From positions 1 to 52,523 of the forward strand of contig NZ_MUMI01000073.1 in NCBI RefSeq assembly GCF_002155975.1: DNA of 52,523 bases, read 5' to 3'. Every line of letters starts with the position of its first letter. The stretch's first letter is position 1. Shown piece by piece: positions 42,152 through 51,261 of this stretch. Under the pieces are notes generated by a model, which did not search any database, was not told the DNA's origin, and saw only the letters and a program-made list of their open reading frames with translations. Source of the stretch: Amycolatopsis kentuckyensis (GTDB taxonomy: Bacteria; Actinomycetota; Actinomycetes; Mycobacteriales; Pseudonocardiaceae). A program made the position numbers and the translations under genes.

Positions 42152-43882
42152 CTACTCGGCCAGTAGCTCCTGCAGCTCCCGCACCGCGACCGCGAGTTCG
42201 TCGGCGAAGCGGTACATCTCCGCCGAGACGTGCTTCGGCGTGCTCAGGTAGATGTTCCACCGATCCGGCAGCAGCACGTACGCGATGCCGATGCACTGCG
42301 GGCTGGTCGAGCCGAAGCCGAAGTACTGGATGTTGACCGACGGCGCCGAGCTGGTGCTCAGGTAGTCGTCGCGCGATTTCAGCCAGCCCGGCGAGGAATA
42401 CAGCGGCAGGTCCGTCGCTTCCCCACGGCGTTTCGCGATCAGCTGCAGCTCCCACAGGTGCTGCTCCGGCGCGTCCCCGGCCTGGCACTCCTTCGCCCGT
42501 GCCACGTGTTTCGCCGCCGCGGCCCGGAACGCTTCGCGCTTCTCTTCCGCGGAAGCGTCGGAGGTCATGACGTCGGCGAAGCGCACGACCTCGGGCGTGA
42601 CCACCCGCATGGCCTCGGTCCGGCCGTTCTGGAACTGCCGCGTCGCGATCGATTCGTACGTCGCGCCGGTCAGGCCCTTCGCGCGGCGGTGCGCGAGCTG
42701 GTACGACATCTGCGCGAAGGCGTCCGGGGACATCCCCAGCTCCTTCGCGCGGTTCGCCCCGAAGTCGAACGACACCGTCTGCGTCGCCGTCGCGTCCGCG
42801 TACGCCCGGAAAGCCTCTCGGGCGGCGCGCGCGTCTTCGCGCAGGGCGTCGGTCAACGCGAATTCGACGACTTCGTAGCCGGGCACACCCGAAGCAGGCT
42901 CGCGCTCCTCGCGTGAACCGCTCAGCAACGCGTCGGTGAAGCCGAGGATCGTCGTGCCATCGAGTTCGCAGTGCTCGACGTTGATCCCCGCGGTGCCGTC
43001 TTCGAACACGATCAGCGACACCGCCTTGTCGTACCAGCGGTTGTCGGCGTACAGCAGCTGGTCACCCGCTTCCAGGGCGTCCGACGGCGTGAAGTCGTCC
43101 AGGCACAGGCAGAACAACGCGGTCTCGATGGTTTCCAGCGCGGCGGCGTTGCCCGCTTCGAGAAGCGCGGCTCGCGAAGCGGCCCACTCCGCGCGCGCCT
43201 TCGTGGTGAAGGCGCCGGCCGGGACGTCGGTGACGTGGCCGTCCTTGAGGATCGCGCGCAGCCCGTCGGCCAGCTGCGCCGCCGAGTACGGGCGCCCGTC
43301 CTCGGCGAGGACGTCCATCCGGAACGGCGTGCCCTTCGAGAACACGACGATGTGCCGCTCGGGCGAGGGGTACCGCGTGCGCGCGGTGTCGAGCAGCTCG
43401 CCCGGGATCCGGGTCGCCGAGAACAGGTACTTGTGCTGCACCATCGACTGCGGCGTGCCGCGCAGGAGCACCGGCGGCACGAGTTCGTCGTCGAGCTTCA
43501 GCTTGTAGTCCACGGCGGACGCGGTCAGCTCGGCCGCGCGCTCCACCTGGCCGAGCGGGGAGTCCTGGAACAGGAAGAAGAAGTTGGCGTTGAGCGCGAT
43601 CCGGTCGCGGCGGCCGAGGTAGCGGTACGGCCAGAACGTGTCGAGCCAGCTGCGCACGCCGGGCGAGCGGTCGTACTCCTCGAGCCGGGCCTGCAGCTCC
43701 GGACCGGGACCCGCGAGGAACTCCGCGACGGCCGCCTCGGTCTCCGCCAGCTCGTCGGGCGTCAGCAGCGGGGCACACCACTCGAGGAAACGGCGGCAAC
43801 TGTCCTCCAGCGTGGGGACGGGGACGCGGGGGAGCCGGTCCTCGTTGCCGAAGGTGCGGGTGGACCATTCCGGACTGCTCAC
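42152..43882 (-). CDS. choline/carnitine O-acyltransferase family protein
   Basis: 576 residues from the GTG at 43882, six bases after AAGGA. The family signature is clear: catalytic His304 with Asp308 in NVEHCELDGTT, RTE motif at 421-423 (GRTEAMRVVTPE), the CoA-site block KELGMSPDAFAQMSYQLAHRR near 380-400 and the STS motif in FGFGSTSPQC. Such enzymes move an acyl group between CoA and the hydroxyl of a quaternary amine such as carnitine or choline. They are uncommon in bacteria. It is the last gene of an operon with a methyltransferase and a BesD-like oxygenase, which could build the acceptor. No signal peptide; cytosolic. Confidence 0.85.
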   Translation of the reverse strand: MSSPEWSTRTFGNEDRLPRVPVPTLEDSCRRFLEWCAPLLTPDELAETEAAVAEFLAGPGPELQARLEEYDRSPGVRSWLDTFWPYRYLGRRDRIALNANFFFLFQDSPLGQVERAAELTASAVDYKLKLDDELVPPVLLRGTPQSMVQHKYLFSATRIPGELLDTARTRYPSPERHIVVFSKGTPFRMDVLAEDGRPYSAAQLADGLRAILKDGHVTDVPAGAFTTKARAEWAASRAALLEAGNAAALETIETALFCLCLDDFTPSDALEAGDQLLYADNRWYDKAVSLIVFEDGTAGINVEHCELDGTTILGFTDALLSGSREEREPASGVPGYEVVEFALTDALREDARAAREAFRAYADATATQTVSFDFGANRAKELGMSPDAFAQMSYQLAHRRAKGLTGATYESIATRQFQNGRTEAMRVVTPEVVRFADVMTSDASAEEKREAFRAAAAKHVARAKECQAGDAPEQHLWELQLIAKRRGEATDLPLYSSPGWLKSRDDYLSTSSAPSVNIQYFGFGSTSPQCIGIAYVLLPDRWNIYLSTPKHVSAEMYRFADELAVAVRELQELLAE

Positions 43883-43907
43883 GGTCGTCCTTCTGAGTCG
43901 GGGGGTC

Positions 43908-44687
43908 TCAAGCTTCTGCAGGACGGGAAACATACAGCTGCGCGTAGAGCCACCCGTCGGACTCCAGTCCGGTGGGGTCGACCCCGGCCGCGCTCAGCGT
44001 GTCGAGGATCTGCGCCTGCTCCTCGGCGGAGGCGAACTGCCGCTGCCGGAAGACGCCTTCGACGCTCGCCGTCTCGTACCCCAGCTCGGCGAGGCTCTCG
44101 GCGATCGGCTCGTAGGAGAACATCCGCAGCACGAAGTGCGCCATCCACGGCCGGGCGCCGCGCGCGACCCGGTTGAGGGTCTTCTCGGTGACGTACCCGA
44201 CGCAGCCGGTCGAGATCACGAGGTCGACGTCGTCCAGGAGCTTCTGCTGGGTGCTGTCCGGGTCGTCGCGCTCGAGGTCGGCGTGGATCGCTTCGTCGAG
44301 GAACCCGGCGGAAAGCGCGTACTCGAGCGCCGGGGCCGAGCTGTCCAGGCCGTAGAACTTCGGGCCGCCGGGGCGGACGCGCTTCCGGTCCGCCTCGACC
44401 AGCGCCGCGTGGTCCAGCGCGCGCACGGCCGGATCCGTGTAGTGGGCGTACAACTCGTCCATCGTCGTTCCGCAGCGCTGCAGGGCCGCGTTGACGCCGT
44501 ACGAGCAGCCGACGTCGAGCACGGTCGGCCGCTCGGCGGGGTGCTCGGCGATCAGCTGAGCGAAGTACGGCTTCGCCAGCTGCGGGATGTGGTAGCCGAC
44601 GCGCTGCAGCGTGCCGAAGAACGGCCGCGGGTCGGGCGCGGTGTAGATGTGGTCGAACGAGATCTTGCCGGTCGAGTCGAAAGGCAC
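43908..44687 (-). CDS. SAM methyltransferase in acyltransferase operon
   Basis: 259 residues from the GTG at 44687, nine bases after AGGAG. Motif I VLDVGCSYG falls near residues 57-64, followed by LDSSAPALEYALSAG and DLVISTGCVGYV. The family beyond class I SAM methyltransferases is not recognised. It lies 16 bp after the oxygenase stop and 25 bp before the acyltransferase start, so the three are one transcript. An N-methyltransferase producing a trimethylammonium group would give an acceptor fitting the acyltransferase; this is inference. Confidence 0.82.
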   Translation of the reverse strand: MPFDSTGKISFDHIYTAPDPRPFFGTLQRVGYHIPQLAKPYFAQLIAEHPAERPTVLDVGCSYGVNAALQRCGTTMDELYAHYTDPAVRALDHAALVEADRKRVRPGGPKFYGLDSSAPALEYALSAGFLDEAIHADLERDDPDSTQQKLLDDVDLVISTGCVGYVTEKTLNRVARGARPWMAHFVLRMFSYEPIAESLAELGYETASVEGVFRQRQFASAEEQAQILDTLSAAGVDPTGLESDGWLYAQLYVSRPAEA

Positions 44688-44703
44688 GGGCCAGGCTCCT
44701 GAT

Positions 44704-45558
44704 CTAGTCGAGCAGTTCGTCGCCGCGGACAGCGCGTCCGGCCAGGTGCGCGGGCAGGACGCGGCCGAACAGCTGTCGCGTCCGCTCCGCGCTGCCGATC
44801 ACGCCCGGACGCTCGCTGTAGGCGAAGATCGCGGAGTGGCGCGCGATCGCGCCCTCCACGGTACTCACCCGGTGCAGCGCGAAGCGTCCTTTGAACAGCT
44901 GGAGATCACCCGGGCGCAGGTCCAGGCGCCGGACCAGCCGGGTGTCGCCGGCCAGCACCGAGCGCACGGCGGGGAAGTTCTCGTCGGCGGCGGACCGGAT
45001 GTTCGGGCAGTACTCGAAGGTGCCGCCGTCGGCCGCGGCCTGCGTCAGCATGCTGACGGTGTGGGTGTTCGTGTCGAAGTGCCACGGGTGCGCGCGGCCG
45101 GGCGCGATCACGTTGAGCGTCAGCCCGGACAGCGGGTCGGCGAGTTCGTGCAGTTCCGGCAGGCCGAAGCAGTCCGCGACGAACCGCCGGAACACCGGGC
45201 TGGTGTAGAGCCGGCTGATGATCGCCGACCCCGGGATGCGGTCGCGCGCGACGAAGGCGTTGCCGCGTTCCATGATCGTCCGGCCGGGGTGGTCGTCGGG
45301 CAGCGGCTCGTCGATTGCGGTGTTGTAGGCGTTGACCTGTTCGATCTTCGTGTAGGCGTGCGGTTCGAGCGTGGCGCACTCGGCGCGCAGCACGCCGCGC
45401 AGTTCGGGGCGGACGAAGTCGGCGAGCACGCTGCAGCCGGCGTCGGCCAGCTCCGCGCGGGTGCGGCCGACGATCTCCCGCCAGGCAGGGCTGTCCGGTT
45501 CGGTGAGCGGGTAGCGGTCGGTGTCGACCATTTCCAGTGGCGCTACGGAGGTGCTCAT
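44704..45558 (-). CDS. BesD/HalD-like Fe(II)/2-oxoglutarate oxygenase
   Basis: 284 residues from the ATG at 45558; a longer frame to 45600 adds 14 residues. The fold resembles the BesD/HalD amino-acid halogenase group (WHFDTN..TVSML, GGTFEYCPNIRS, LDLRPGDLQLFKGRFALHRV). Iron ligands are His160, Asp162 and His229. Halogenases of this group have Gly at the Asp position, so this member is predicted to hydroxylate. Arg240 may bind 2-oxoglutarate. BesD relatives act on free basic amino acids such as lysine, making a hydroxylated amino acid a plausible product. First gene of the operon. Confidence 0.8.
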   Translation of the reverse strand: MSTSVAPLEMVDTDRYPLTEPDSPAWREIVGRTRAELADAGCSVLADFVRPELRGVLRAECATLEPHAYTKIEQVNAYNTAIDEPLPDDHPGRTIMERGNAFVARDRIPGSAIISRLYTSPVFRRFVADCFGLPELHELADPLSGLTLNVIAPGRAHPWHFDTNTHTVSMLTQAAADGGTFEYCPNIRSAADENFPAVRSVLAGDTRLVRRLDLRPGDLQLFKGRFALHRVSTVEGAIARHSAIFAYSERPGVIGSAERTRQLFGRVLPAHLAGRAVRGDELLD

Positions 45559-45590
45559 CGTCGAGGTCCCTTCCGGCGGGTGAAGGAACA

Positions 45591-45617
45591 GAGTTAGCAC
45601 AGAAGCCCGCTGGTCAA
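45591..45617 (-). promoter_or_regulatory. possible promoter of the oxygenase operon
   Basis: On the minus strand TTGACC (45612-45617) and TAACTC (45591-45596) are 15 bp apart, followed 33 bp later by the oxygenase ATG. The spacing is short, so confidence is limited. Confidence 0.4.
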
Positions 45618-45648
45618 CCGTCGGTTTGTGAGCGGTGACACAGGGTCG

Positions 45649-46179
45649 TCAGTTGCCGATCCCGGTGGCCCACGAACTGACCGTGACGGTGTCCGTGGTG
45701 CCCAGGTCGGTGTCGAGCGGCTGTTTCTGCTCGGGTTCGCCCGGGGTGGGGACCACGGAAATCGCGGCGCCGCTGCGCTTGTCGCCACTCGTGACGGTGG
45801 CCGACCAGGCGAGCACGGCCACGACCTTCTCGCCCGGTTTGACGGTCAGGTCCTGTGGCCCCAGGTCGCGCGCGAAGTAGGACGTGCCGTGTTCGACCTT
45901 GACGTCGAGCGACGAGCCGTCGCCCGCGAGGACCTTCAGGTCCGGGTAGCCGGTGACCTTGCGCGGGACGGTGTCCAGGTTGGTCAGCGTCAGGACGCTC
46001 GCGCGGTGCCCCAGCCCGGCTTCGACCTGACCGACCGAAAGCGACAGACCGGTCGACGGCGGCGGCCCGTACGTCGGGCTCGGTGTCGTCGTGGGTGTCG
46101 GCACCGGCGCCGGCGGCGGAGTGCTGCAACCAGCGAGAAGCGCTACGACAAGAAACGGAGCAAAGCGAGAAACCCCCAT
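45649..46179 (-). CDS. DUF4232-like lipoprotein
   Basis: 176 residues from the ATG at 46179. The signal ends in a lipobox (VVALLAGC), then a Pro/Thr linker (residues about 22-42), then a beta-rich domain (VLTLTNLDTVPRKVTGYPDL, WSATVTSGDK) of the DUF4232 type found on mycolic and related actinobacterial cell surfaces. Function unknown. It follows fbiC on the same strand, separated by a terminator-like hairpin. Confidence 0.8.
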   Translation of the reverse strand: MGVSRFAPFLVVALLAGCSTPPPAPVPTPTTTPSPTYGPPPSTGLSLSVGQVEAGLGHRASVLTLTNLDTVPRKVTGYPDLKVLAGDGSSLDVKVEHGTSYFARDLGPQDLTVKPGEKVVAVLAWSATVTSGDKRSGAAISVVPTPGEPEQKQPLDTDLGTTDTVTVSSWATGIGN

Positions 46180-46193
46180 GCGGGTGAAGGGTA

Positions 46194-46219
46194 GCGGGCG
46201 CCGGTCACGCGGCGCCCGC
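46194..46219 (-). terminator. 10-bp hairpin after fbiC
   Basis: GCGGGCGCCG (46194-46203) pairs with CGGCGCCCGC (46210-46219) across a 6-nt loop, beginning seven bases past the fbiC stop on the minus strand. No T-run. Confidence 0.6.
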
Positions 46220-46225
46220 CCCACC

Positions 46226-48823
46226 TCACGGGGTCAGCAGCGGCAGGAGCGGCTTGCGCACCTGCGTCGCGACGCCGTCCGAAGCCGCCGCCGCGGCGAG
46301 CCGCTCGGCCGAGGGCCGTCCGTAGCCCGTCGTGCGCTGGACCAGCGGGCGGCCCAGCGGTTCGACCATCGCGCGCATGTCGCTGATCGTCTTGTACGAC
46401 CCGTGCGACGCACCGGCCATCCGGCTGATCGTCTCCTCCATCAGCGTCCCGCCGATGTCGTTGACGCCGCCCTGCAGCACCGCGCGGCTGCCCTCGGTGC
46501 CCAGCTTCACCCAGGAGCTCTGGATGTTGTCGATCATGCCGTGCAGCAGCAGCCGGGCCAGCGCGTGCACCGCGCGGTTCTCGTTCTGCGTCGCGCCCGG
46601 GCGGGCGAGGCCGGCGAGGTAGATCGGCGAGCTCTGGTGGATGAACGGCAGCAGCACGAACTCGCTGAACCCGCGCCGCCCGTGCTTCTCCAGGCCTTCG
46701 CGCTGCAACCGGGCCAGCAGCTTCAGGTGCGCGACCCAGTGCGCCGGCGTGTCGACGTGGCCATACATCATCGTGGACGTCGTCGGCAGCCCGACCTCGT
46801 GCGCGGTGGTGACGACCTTGATCCACTCCGACGTCGGCAGCTTGCCCTTGGTGAGCACCCAGCGGACGTCGTCGTCGAGGATCTCCGCCGCCGTCCCCGG
46901 CAGCGAGTCCACGCCGGACTCCTTGGCCTTGATCAGCCAGTCCTTCAGCGAGAGATTGGTCCGCGAAGCGCCGTTCACGACCTCCATCGGGCTGTAGGAG
47001 TGCAGGTGGATCTCCGGCTGACGGCGCTTGACCTCGGCCGCGAGGTCGAAGTACGCGGTGCCCGGCAGGTCGGGGTGGATGCCGCCCTGCATGCAGATCT
47101 CGGTCGCGCCCGCGGCCCACGCCTCGTCGACGCGGTCGCCGACCTGCTCCAGCGACAGCGTGTACGCGTCGGCGTCGGTGCGACGCTGCGCGAAGGCGCA
47201 GAAGCGGCAACCCGTGTAGCAGACGTTGGTGAAGTTGATGTTCCGCGTGACGACGAAGGTGACGTCGTCGCCGACCGTCTCGCGCCGCAGGTCGTCGGCG
47301 ATCCGGGTGAACGCGTCCAGCTCCTTGCCGTCGGCGTGCAGCAGGGCGAGCGCGGCGTCGTCGGAGAGCCCGGCCGGATCCTTTTCCGCGCTGCGCAACG
47401 CTTCCAGGATGTCCGTGTCGAACCTCTGCGGCCCGGTCTTGATCCGGTCGCCGATCTCCTTCCAGTCCCCGTACACCGAGTCGAAGTCGCTGCGGCGGTC
47501 CTCGGTGCGGCCGCTCGTGTCGATCTCGGTGTGCAGGTCGGTGCGGCCGGACTCCTGCCAGCCGCCGTCCGGCTCCTGCCACGGGATGCCGACCGGCATC
47601 GCGCCCTCGCGGGCCATCCCGGTGTCGTAGTCGACGAGCGCGGCGACGTGCCGCGTGATCCGCGGGTCCAGCCACGGCTCGCCGGCCTTGACGTACTCCG
47701 GGTAGATGGTGAGCCGTTCCTTGAGCTCGAAGCCGGCCTTCTCGGTGCGGCGGGCGAGCTCGTCGATCTGCGGCCACGCGCGTTCCGGGTTGACGTGGTC
47801 CGGGGTCAGCGGCGAGACGCCGCCCCAGTCGTCGATGCCCGCGCGGATCATCAGGTCGTACTGGTTGCCGATCAGGTTCGGCGGCGCCTGGATGCGCATC
47901 TTCGGGCCGAGCACCAGGCGCGCCACGGCGATGTTCGCGGCGAGTTCCTCGAGGTCGGCGTCCGGCGTCGCGCGCATCTTCGTGTCCGGCTTGGCCCGGA
48001 AGTTCTGCACGATGACTTCCTGGATGCCGCCGTAGGTCTTGGCGACCTTGCGGATCTCGAACAGCGCGTCCGCGCGCTCCTCGAACGTCTCGCCGATGCC
48101 GATCAGCACACCGGTGGTGAAGGGGACCGAGCTGCGCCCGGCGTCTTCGAGCACCCGCAGCCGCACCGCCGGATCCTTGTCCGGGGAGCCGTAGTGCGGC
48201 CCGCCCTTCTCGCTCCACAGCCGGGTCGCGGTCGTCTCCAGCATCATGCCCATCGACGGCGCGACCGGCTTGAGCCGCTGGAAGTCCTGCCAGGTCAGCA
48301 CGCCCGGGTTGAGGTGCGGCAGCAGGCCGGTCTCTTCCAGGACGCGGATCGCCATCGCGCGGACGTAGGAGAGCGTGTCGTCGTAGCCGTGCGCGTCCAG
48401 CCAGTCGCGGGCGGCCTTCCAGCGGTCCTCAGGCCGGTCGCCGAGCGTGAAGAGGGCTTCCTTGCAGCCCATTTCGGCACCCTTGCGGGCGATGTCGAGG
48501 ACCTCGTCGGGGGACAGGAACGGCGATTCGAGCCGGCCGGGCACGGTGACGAAGGTGCAGTAGCCGCAGCGGTCGCGGCACAGCCGGGTCAGCGGGATGA
48601 ACACCTTGCGGCTGTAGGTGATGATGCCCGCGCGGCCGGCCTCGGCCAGGCCCGCGTCGCGGATGCGCGAGGCGTACTCGGACAGCTTGGTGAGGTCGTC
48701 ACCGCGCGCGTGCAGCAGGACGCTCGCTTCGGCTACGTCGAGTGTCTTCCCGTCACGCGCCCGGGCGAGCGCGCGGCGCATCGCGGAGGCGGTCGGGGTG
48801 GTGGCGTCGGGTTCGGGTCCCAT
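46226..48823 (-). CDS. fbiC: 7,8-didemethyl-8-hydroxy-5-deazariboflavin synthase
   Basis: 865 residues from the ATG at 48823; the frame continues upstream but is not FbiC-like. This is the actinobacterial CofG-CofH fusion: the N-terminal radical-SAM cluster is Cys82, Cys86, Cys89 (CRDRCGYC) and the C-terminal one Cys535, Cys539, Cys542 (CYTGCRFC). Together the halves join a ribityl-pyrimidine and tyrosine into F0, the chromophore of F420. The F420-type reductase at 14214-14618 is one possible user. Divergent from the transposase-like gene. Confidence 0.96.
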   Translation of the reverse strand: MGPEPDATTPTASAMRRALARARDGKTLDVAEASVLLHARGDDLTKLSEYASRIRDAGLAEAGRAGIITYSRKVFIPLTRLCRDRCGYCTFVTVPGRLESPFLSPDEVLDIARKGAEMGCKEALFTLGDRPEDRWKAARDWLDAHGYDDTLSYVRAMAIRVLEETGLLPHLNPGVLTWQDFQRLKPVAPSMGMMLETTATRLWSEKGGPHYGSPDKDPAVRLRVLEDAGRSSVPFTTGVLIGIGETFEERADALFEIRKVAKTYGGIQEVIVQNFRAKPDTKMRATPDADLEELAANIAVARLVLGPKMRIQAPPNLIGNQYDLMIRAGIDDWGGVSPLTPDHVNPERAWPQIDELARRTEKAGFELKERLTIYPEYVKAGEPWLDPRITRHVAALVDYDTGMAREGAMPVGIPWQEPDGGWQESGRTDLHTEIDTSGRTEDRRSDFDSVYGDWKEIGDRIKTGPQRFDTDILEALRSAEKDPAGLSDDAALALLHADGKELDAFTRIADDLRRETVGDDVTFVVTRNINFTNVCYTGCRFCAFAQRRTDADAYTLSLEQVGDRVDEAWAAGATEICMQGGIHPDLPGTAYFDLAAEVKRRQPEIHLHSYSPMEVVNGASRTNLSLKDWLIKAKESGVDSLPGTAAEILDDDVRWVLTKGKLPTSEWIKVVTTAHEVGLPTTSTMMYGHVDTPAHWVAHLKLLARLQREGLEKHGRRGFSEFVLLPFIHQSSPIYLAGLARPGATQNENRAVHALARLLLHGMIDNIQSSWVKLGTEGSRAVLQGGVNDIGGTLMEETISRMAGASHGSYKTISDMRAMVEPLGRPLVQRTTGYGRPSAERLAAAAASDGVATQVRKPLLPLLTP

Positions 48824-48931
48824 TCCACCCACGCTAGGACCGTCCTCGCGGGACCAGCCAGTGTGTGTTCCACACCTCTCTCGCCTGCGTGATGCGGGTG
48901 ATCGTCGCCGCAGGTCAGCGGGTTCGCGTGG

Positions 48932-48960
48932 TTGTCGATCAGCGCGCCGGCGTGTATTAC
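48932..48960 (+). promoter_or_regulatory. promoter of a leaderless transposase-like gene
   Basis: TTGTCG (48932-48937), 17 bp, TATTAC (48955-48960). The expected transcription start, seven to eight bases downstream, coincides with the GTG at 48968, so the mRNA is probably leaderless. Confidence 0.65.
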
Positions 48961-48967
48961 CTAAAGG

Positions 48968-50518
48968 GTGGCATCGGTGGTCGGCAAGAAGATCGGCGGA
49001 CGGACGTACTACTACCTGGCGGAGTCCGCTCGCGTGGACGGCAAACCGCGGGTGGTGACCCAGCGTTACCTCGGCACGGCCGACGAGATCGCCCGCGCCG
49101 TCCCGGGCGGCGAACCCGCCTCGGCGTCGTACCGGACGTACGGCGACGTTGCCGCGGTGTGGGCGACGCTGTCCCGGCTCGACTTCGTCGCCCGCGTCGA
49201 CGACGTCGTGCGCGCGAAGCCGCCGCTGGGGCTGACGCTCGCCGTCGCGGTGCTGCACCGAGCGACCGCTCCGGAGACGCCGATCGGTGCGTGGTGGGCC
49301 TCGGCCGCGGACGTCGTCCGGCCCCGGTTGTCCACAGTGGATGGCCTGTGGCGGGCGCTGGAACGCCTCACGCCGGAGCGCATCGCGGGCATCGAGGAGA
49401 CGGTCGCTTCCGCCGTCTTGGAGGCGGTGGACGACCACGCCGCGCTCGCCGTCGACGTCCCGCAGTTCGCCGCCTTCGCCCCGGCGGACTGCACGCTGCC
49501 TTCGGCCTGCCGGGGCGTGCTGGCCGGAGCCGGCCTGCGGGTCACCCGCGACGGCGCGATCCCGCTGGCGTCGCGGCTCTACCGGCGTGACGACGGCACG
49601 GCGCCGACGTTCGCTTCGCTGACTTCGGAGCTGGGCCCGGCGACGCTCGTCTTCCACGCGGGCCAGGCGGCCCAGCTCGACCTCGGCTCGCGCAGCGGCT
49701 TCGTCGGATCACTGCCGCTGACCGACCACCCGGAGCTGCTGACCCAGCCCGCGTCCGCCCGCAAGCGCGTCGACCCCGAGCGGTTCGCCGGCCTCACGGC
49801 CCTCGACACGCACGCGGTCGTCGACGGCGTCCGGCGGCGGGTGATCCTGACCCACTCGGCGACCCTGCACGCGGCGCAGTCCCGCGCGTTCGCCGACGAG
49901 CTGGCCACCGCGACCCGCGAGCTCGACGGCCTCGCGGAGGCCCTCGCGGCGGGCACCCACCGTGGCGACCGCGCCCAGGTCCACGCCGAGATCGGCCGGG
50001 TGACCCGCGGCCGGCGCATCGAGCGCGTGCTCACCGCGGTCCTGAGCGGGAACCGGCCCGGCGAGATCCGGGTGGAACGCCGGATCGACGCTGCCGCGCT
50101 GGCCCGGCTGGACGAGGAGTTCTTCGGCAAGCAGGTGCTGGTCACCGACCGGGACTGGCCGGTCGCCGAGGTGGTGACCGCCTACCGTGCCCGCACCCAC
50201 CTCGAATCGACGTTCCGCTGGCTGACCGGGCCCGCCGTCACCGGCCCGACCCCGCGCTGGGAGTGGACGCGGCAGCGGATCGCGGCCCACGGCCTGGTCT
50301 CGGTGCTCGCGGCGACGGTGACCCACCTGATGCGGCGCGAGGCGGACCGGGCGGGCATGAACCTGTCGGTCCGGGAGCTGCTGGACCAGCTCGCGGGCAT
50401 CGGCGAGCTGGTCCTGACGTACCCGTCCACCGGCGGGCGGCCGCGGACGAAGCGCCTGCTGACCGGGCTGGACCCGGCGCAGCAGGCGTTGTTCTCCCTG
50501 TTTCAGGACTCCCGGTAG
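48968..50518 (+). CDS. IS1634-type transposase, probably domesticated
   Basis: 516 residues from GTG 48968 (GTG 48977 is an alternative). The N-terminus [20 protein letters not shown] and the DDE-fold core are those of IS1634/IS4-type transposases. Asp163 (LAVDVP) and Glu413 ([10 protein letters not shown]) match the first and third acidic residues. The second, usually in a VADAG-like block, appears as His230 (LVFHAGQ). No terminal inverted repeats are visible, the 3' end overlaps the convergent SDR gene by 16 bp, and base use matches the chromosome. It is therefore probably an old, fixed copy, either inactive or reused for another role. Confidence 0.75.
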   Translation: MASVVGKKIGGRTYYYLAESARVDGKPRVVTQRYLGTADEIARAVPGGEPASASYRTYGDVAAVWATLSRLDFVARVDDVVRAKPPLGLTLAVAVLHRATAPETPIGAWWASAADVVRPRLSTVDGLWRALERLTPERIAGIEETVASAVLEAVDDHAALAVDVPQFAAFAPADCTLPSACRGVLAGAGLRVTRDGAIPLASRLYRRDDGTAPTFASLTSELGPATLVFHAGQAAQLDLGSRSGFVGSLPLTDHPELLTQPASARKRVDPERFAGLTALDTHAVVDGVRRRVILTHSATLHAAQSRAFADELATATRELDGLAEALAAGTHRGDRAQVHAEIGRVTRGRRIERVLTAVLSGNRPGEIRVERRIDAAALARLDEEFFGKQVLVTDRDWPVAEVVTAYRARTHLESTFRWLTGPAVTGPTPRWEWTRQRIAAHGLVSVLAATVTHLMRREADRAGMNLSVRELLDQLAGIGELVLTYPSTGGRPRTKRLLTGLDPAQQALFSLFQDSR

Positions 50519-51261
50519 ATCTGCAGCGCGGAGAAGCTCTGCACCACCGGCATCAGCTCGATGACGTTGATGTTCACGTGCGCCGGTTGGGACGCGGCCC
50601 AGTAGACGGACTCGGCGACGTCCTCCGCCGTCAGCGGCGTCGTGCCTTCGTAGACCTTGTCGGCCTTGGCCTGGTCGCCGTCGAAGCGGACCTTCGAGAA
50701 GTCCGTGCCGCCGACCATGCCGGGCTCGATGTTGGTGACGCGCACGCCGGTGCCGTGCAGGTCGCTGCGCAGGTTGAGGCTGAACTGGTGGACGAACGCC
50801 TTGGTCGCGCCGTAGACGTTGCCACCGGGGTAGGGGTAGGTGCCGGCGATCGAGCCGATGTTGAGCACGTGGCCGCGGCCGCGCTCGACCATGCCCGGCA
50901 GCAGCGCGCGGGTGACGTGCGCGAGGCCGCGGACGTTGGTCGCGATCATCTCGTCCCAGTCCTGGAGGTCGGCCTTGTGCGCGGGCTCGAGGCCCTTCGC
51001 CAGGCCGGCGTTGTTGACCAGGACGTCCACCTCTCGCCAGTTCTGCGGGAGGCTTTCGACGGTCGTCTTGACCTTGCCCGGGTCGCTGACGTCGAGGGTG
51101 ATCGGCAGGACGGCGTCGCCGAGCTCGCCGGCCAGCTTCTCGAGCTTGTCCGCGCTGCGGGCGACGGCGATCACGCGGGCGCCCTCGGCGACGAACCGGC
51201 GGGCGATGGCGTCACCGAAGCCGGCACTCGCGCCGGTCACGAACACGGTCTGCTGGGTCAT
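50503..51261 (-). CDS. SDR-family oxidoreductase (YdfG-like)
   Basis: 252 residues. TGASAGFGDAIA at residue 9, NNAG near 85, GSIAGTYPYPGGNVYGATKAFVHQFS (Ser and Tyr-x3-Lys) near 135-160. The block GGNVYGATKAFVHQFSLNLR and the EPGMVGGTDFS region resemble YdfG, an NADP-dependent 3-hydroxy-acid/malonic semialdehyde dehydrogenase. The hydrolase stop overlaps its start as ATGA, so the two form an operon. The 3' end overlaps the transposase-like gene. Confidence 0.9.
   Translation of the reverse strand: MTQQTVFVTGASAGFGDAIARRFVAEGARVIAVARSADKLEKLAGELGDAVLPITLDVSDPGKVKTTVESLPQNWREVDVLVNNAGLAKGLEPAHKADLQDWDEMIATNVRGLAHVTRALLPGMVERGRGHVLNIGSIAGTYPYPGGNVYGATKAFVHQFSLNLRSDLHGTGVRVTNIEPGMVGGTDFSKVRFDGDQAKADKVYEGTTPLTAEDVAESVYWAASQPAHVNINVIELMPVVQSFSALQIYRES

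Noticed and set aside
44704..45558. Annotation as an amino-acid halogenase
   Set aside because: The iron site has Asp162 in HxD, whereas halogenases of this group have Gly or Ala there.
46091..48892. A 933-residue plus-strand open frame opposite fbiC
   Set aside because: Shadow of fbiC, whose radical-SAM motifs are on the other strand; no recognisable protein features.
48824..50560. A complete insertion sequence
   Set aside because: I could not find terminal inverted repeats or target duplications, and the gene end overlaps a neighbouring chromosomal gene.
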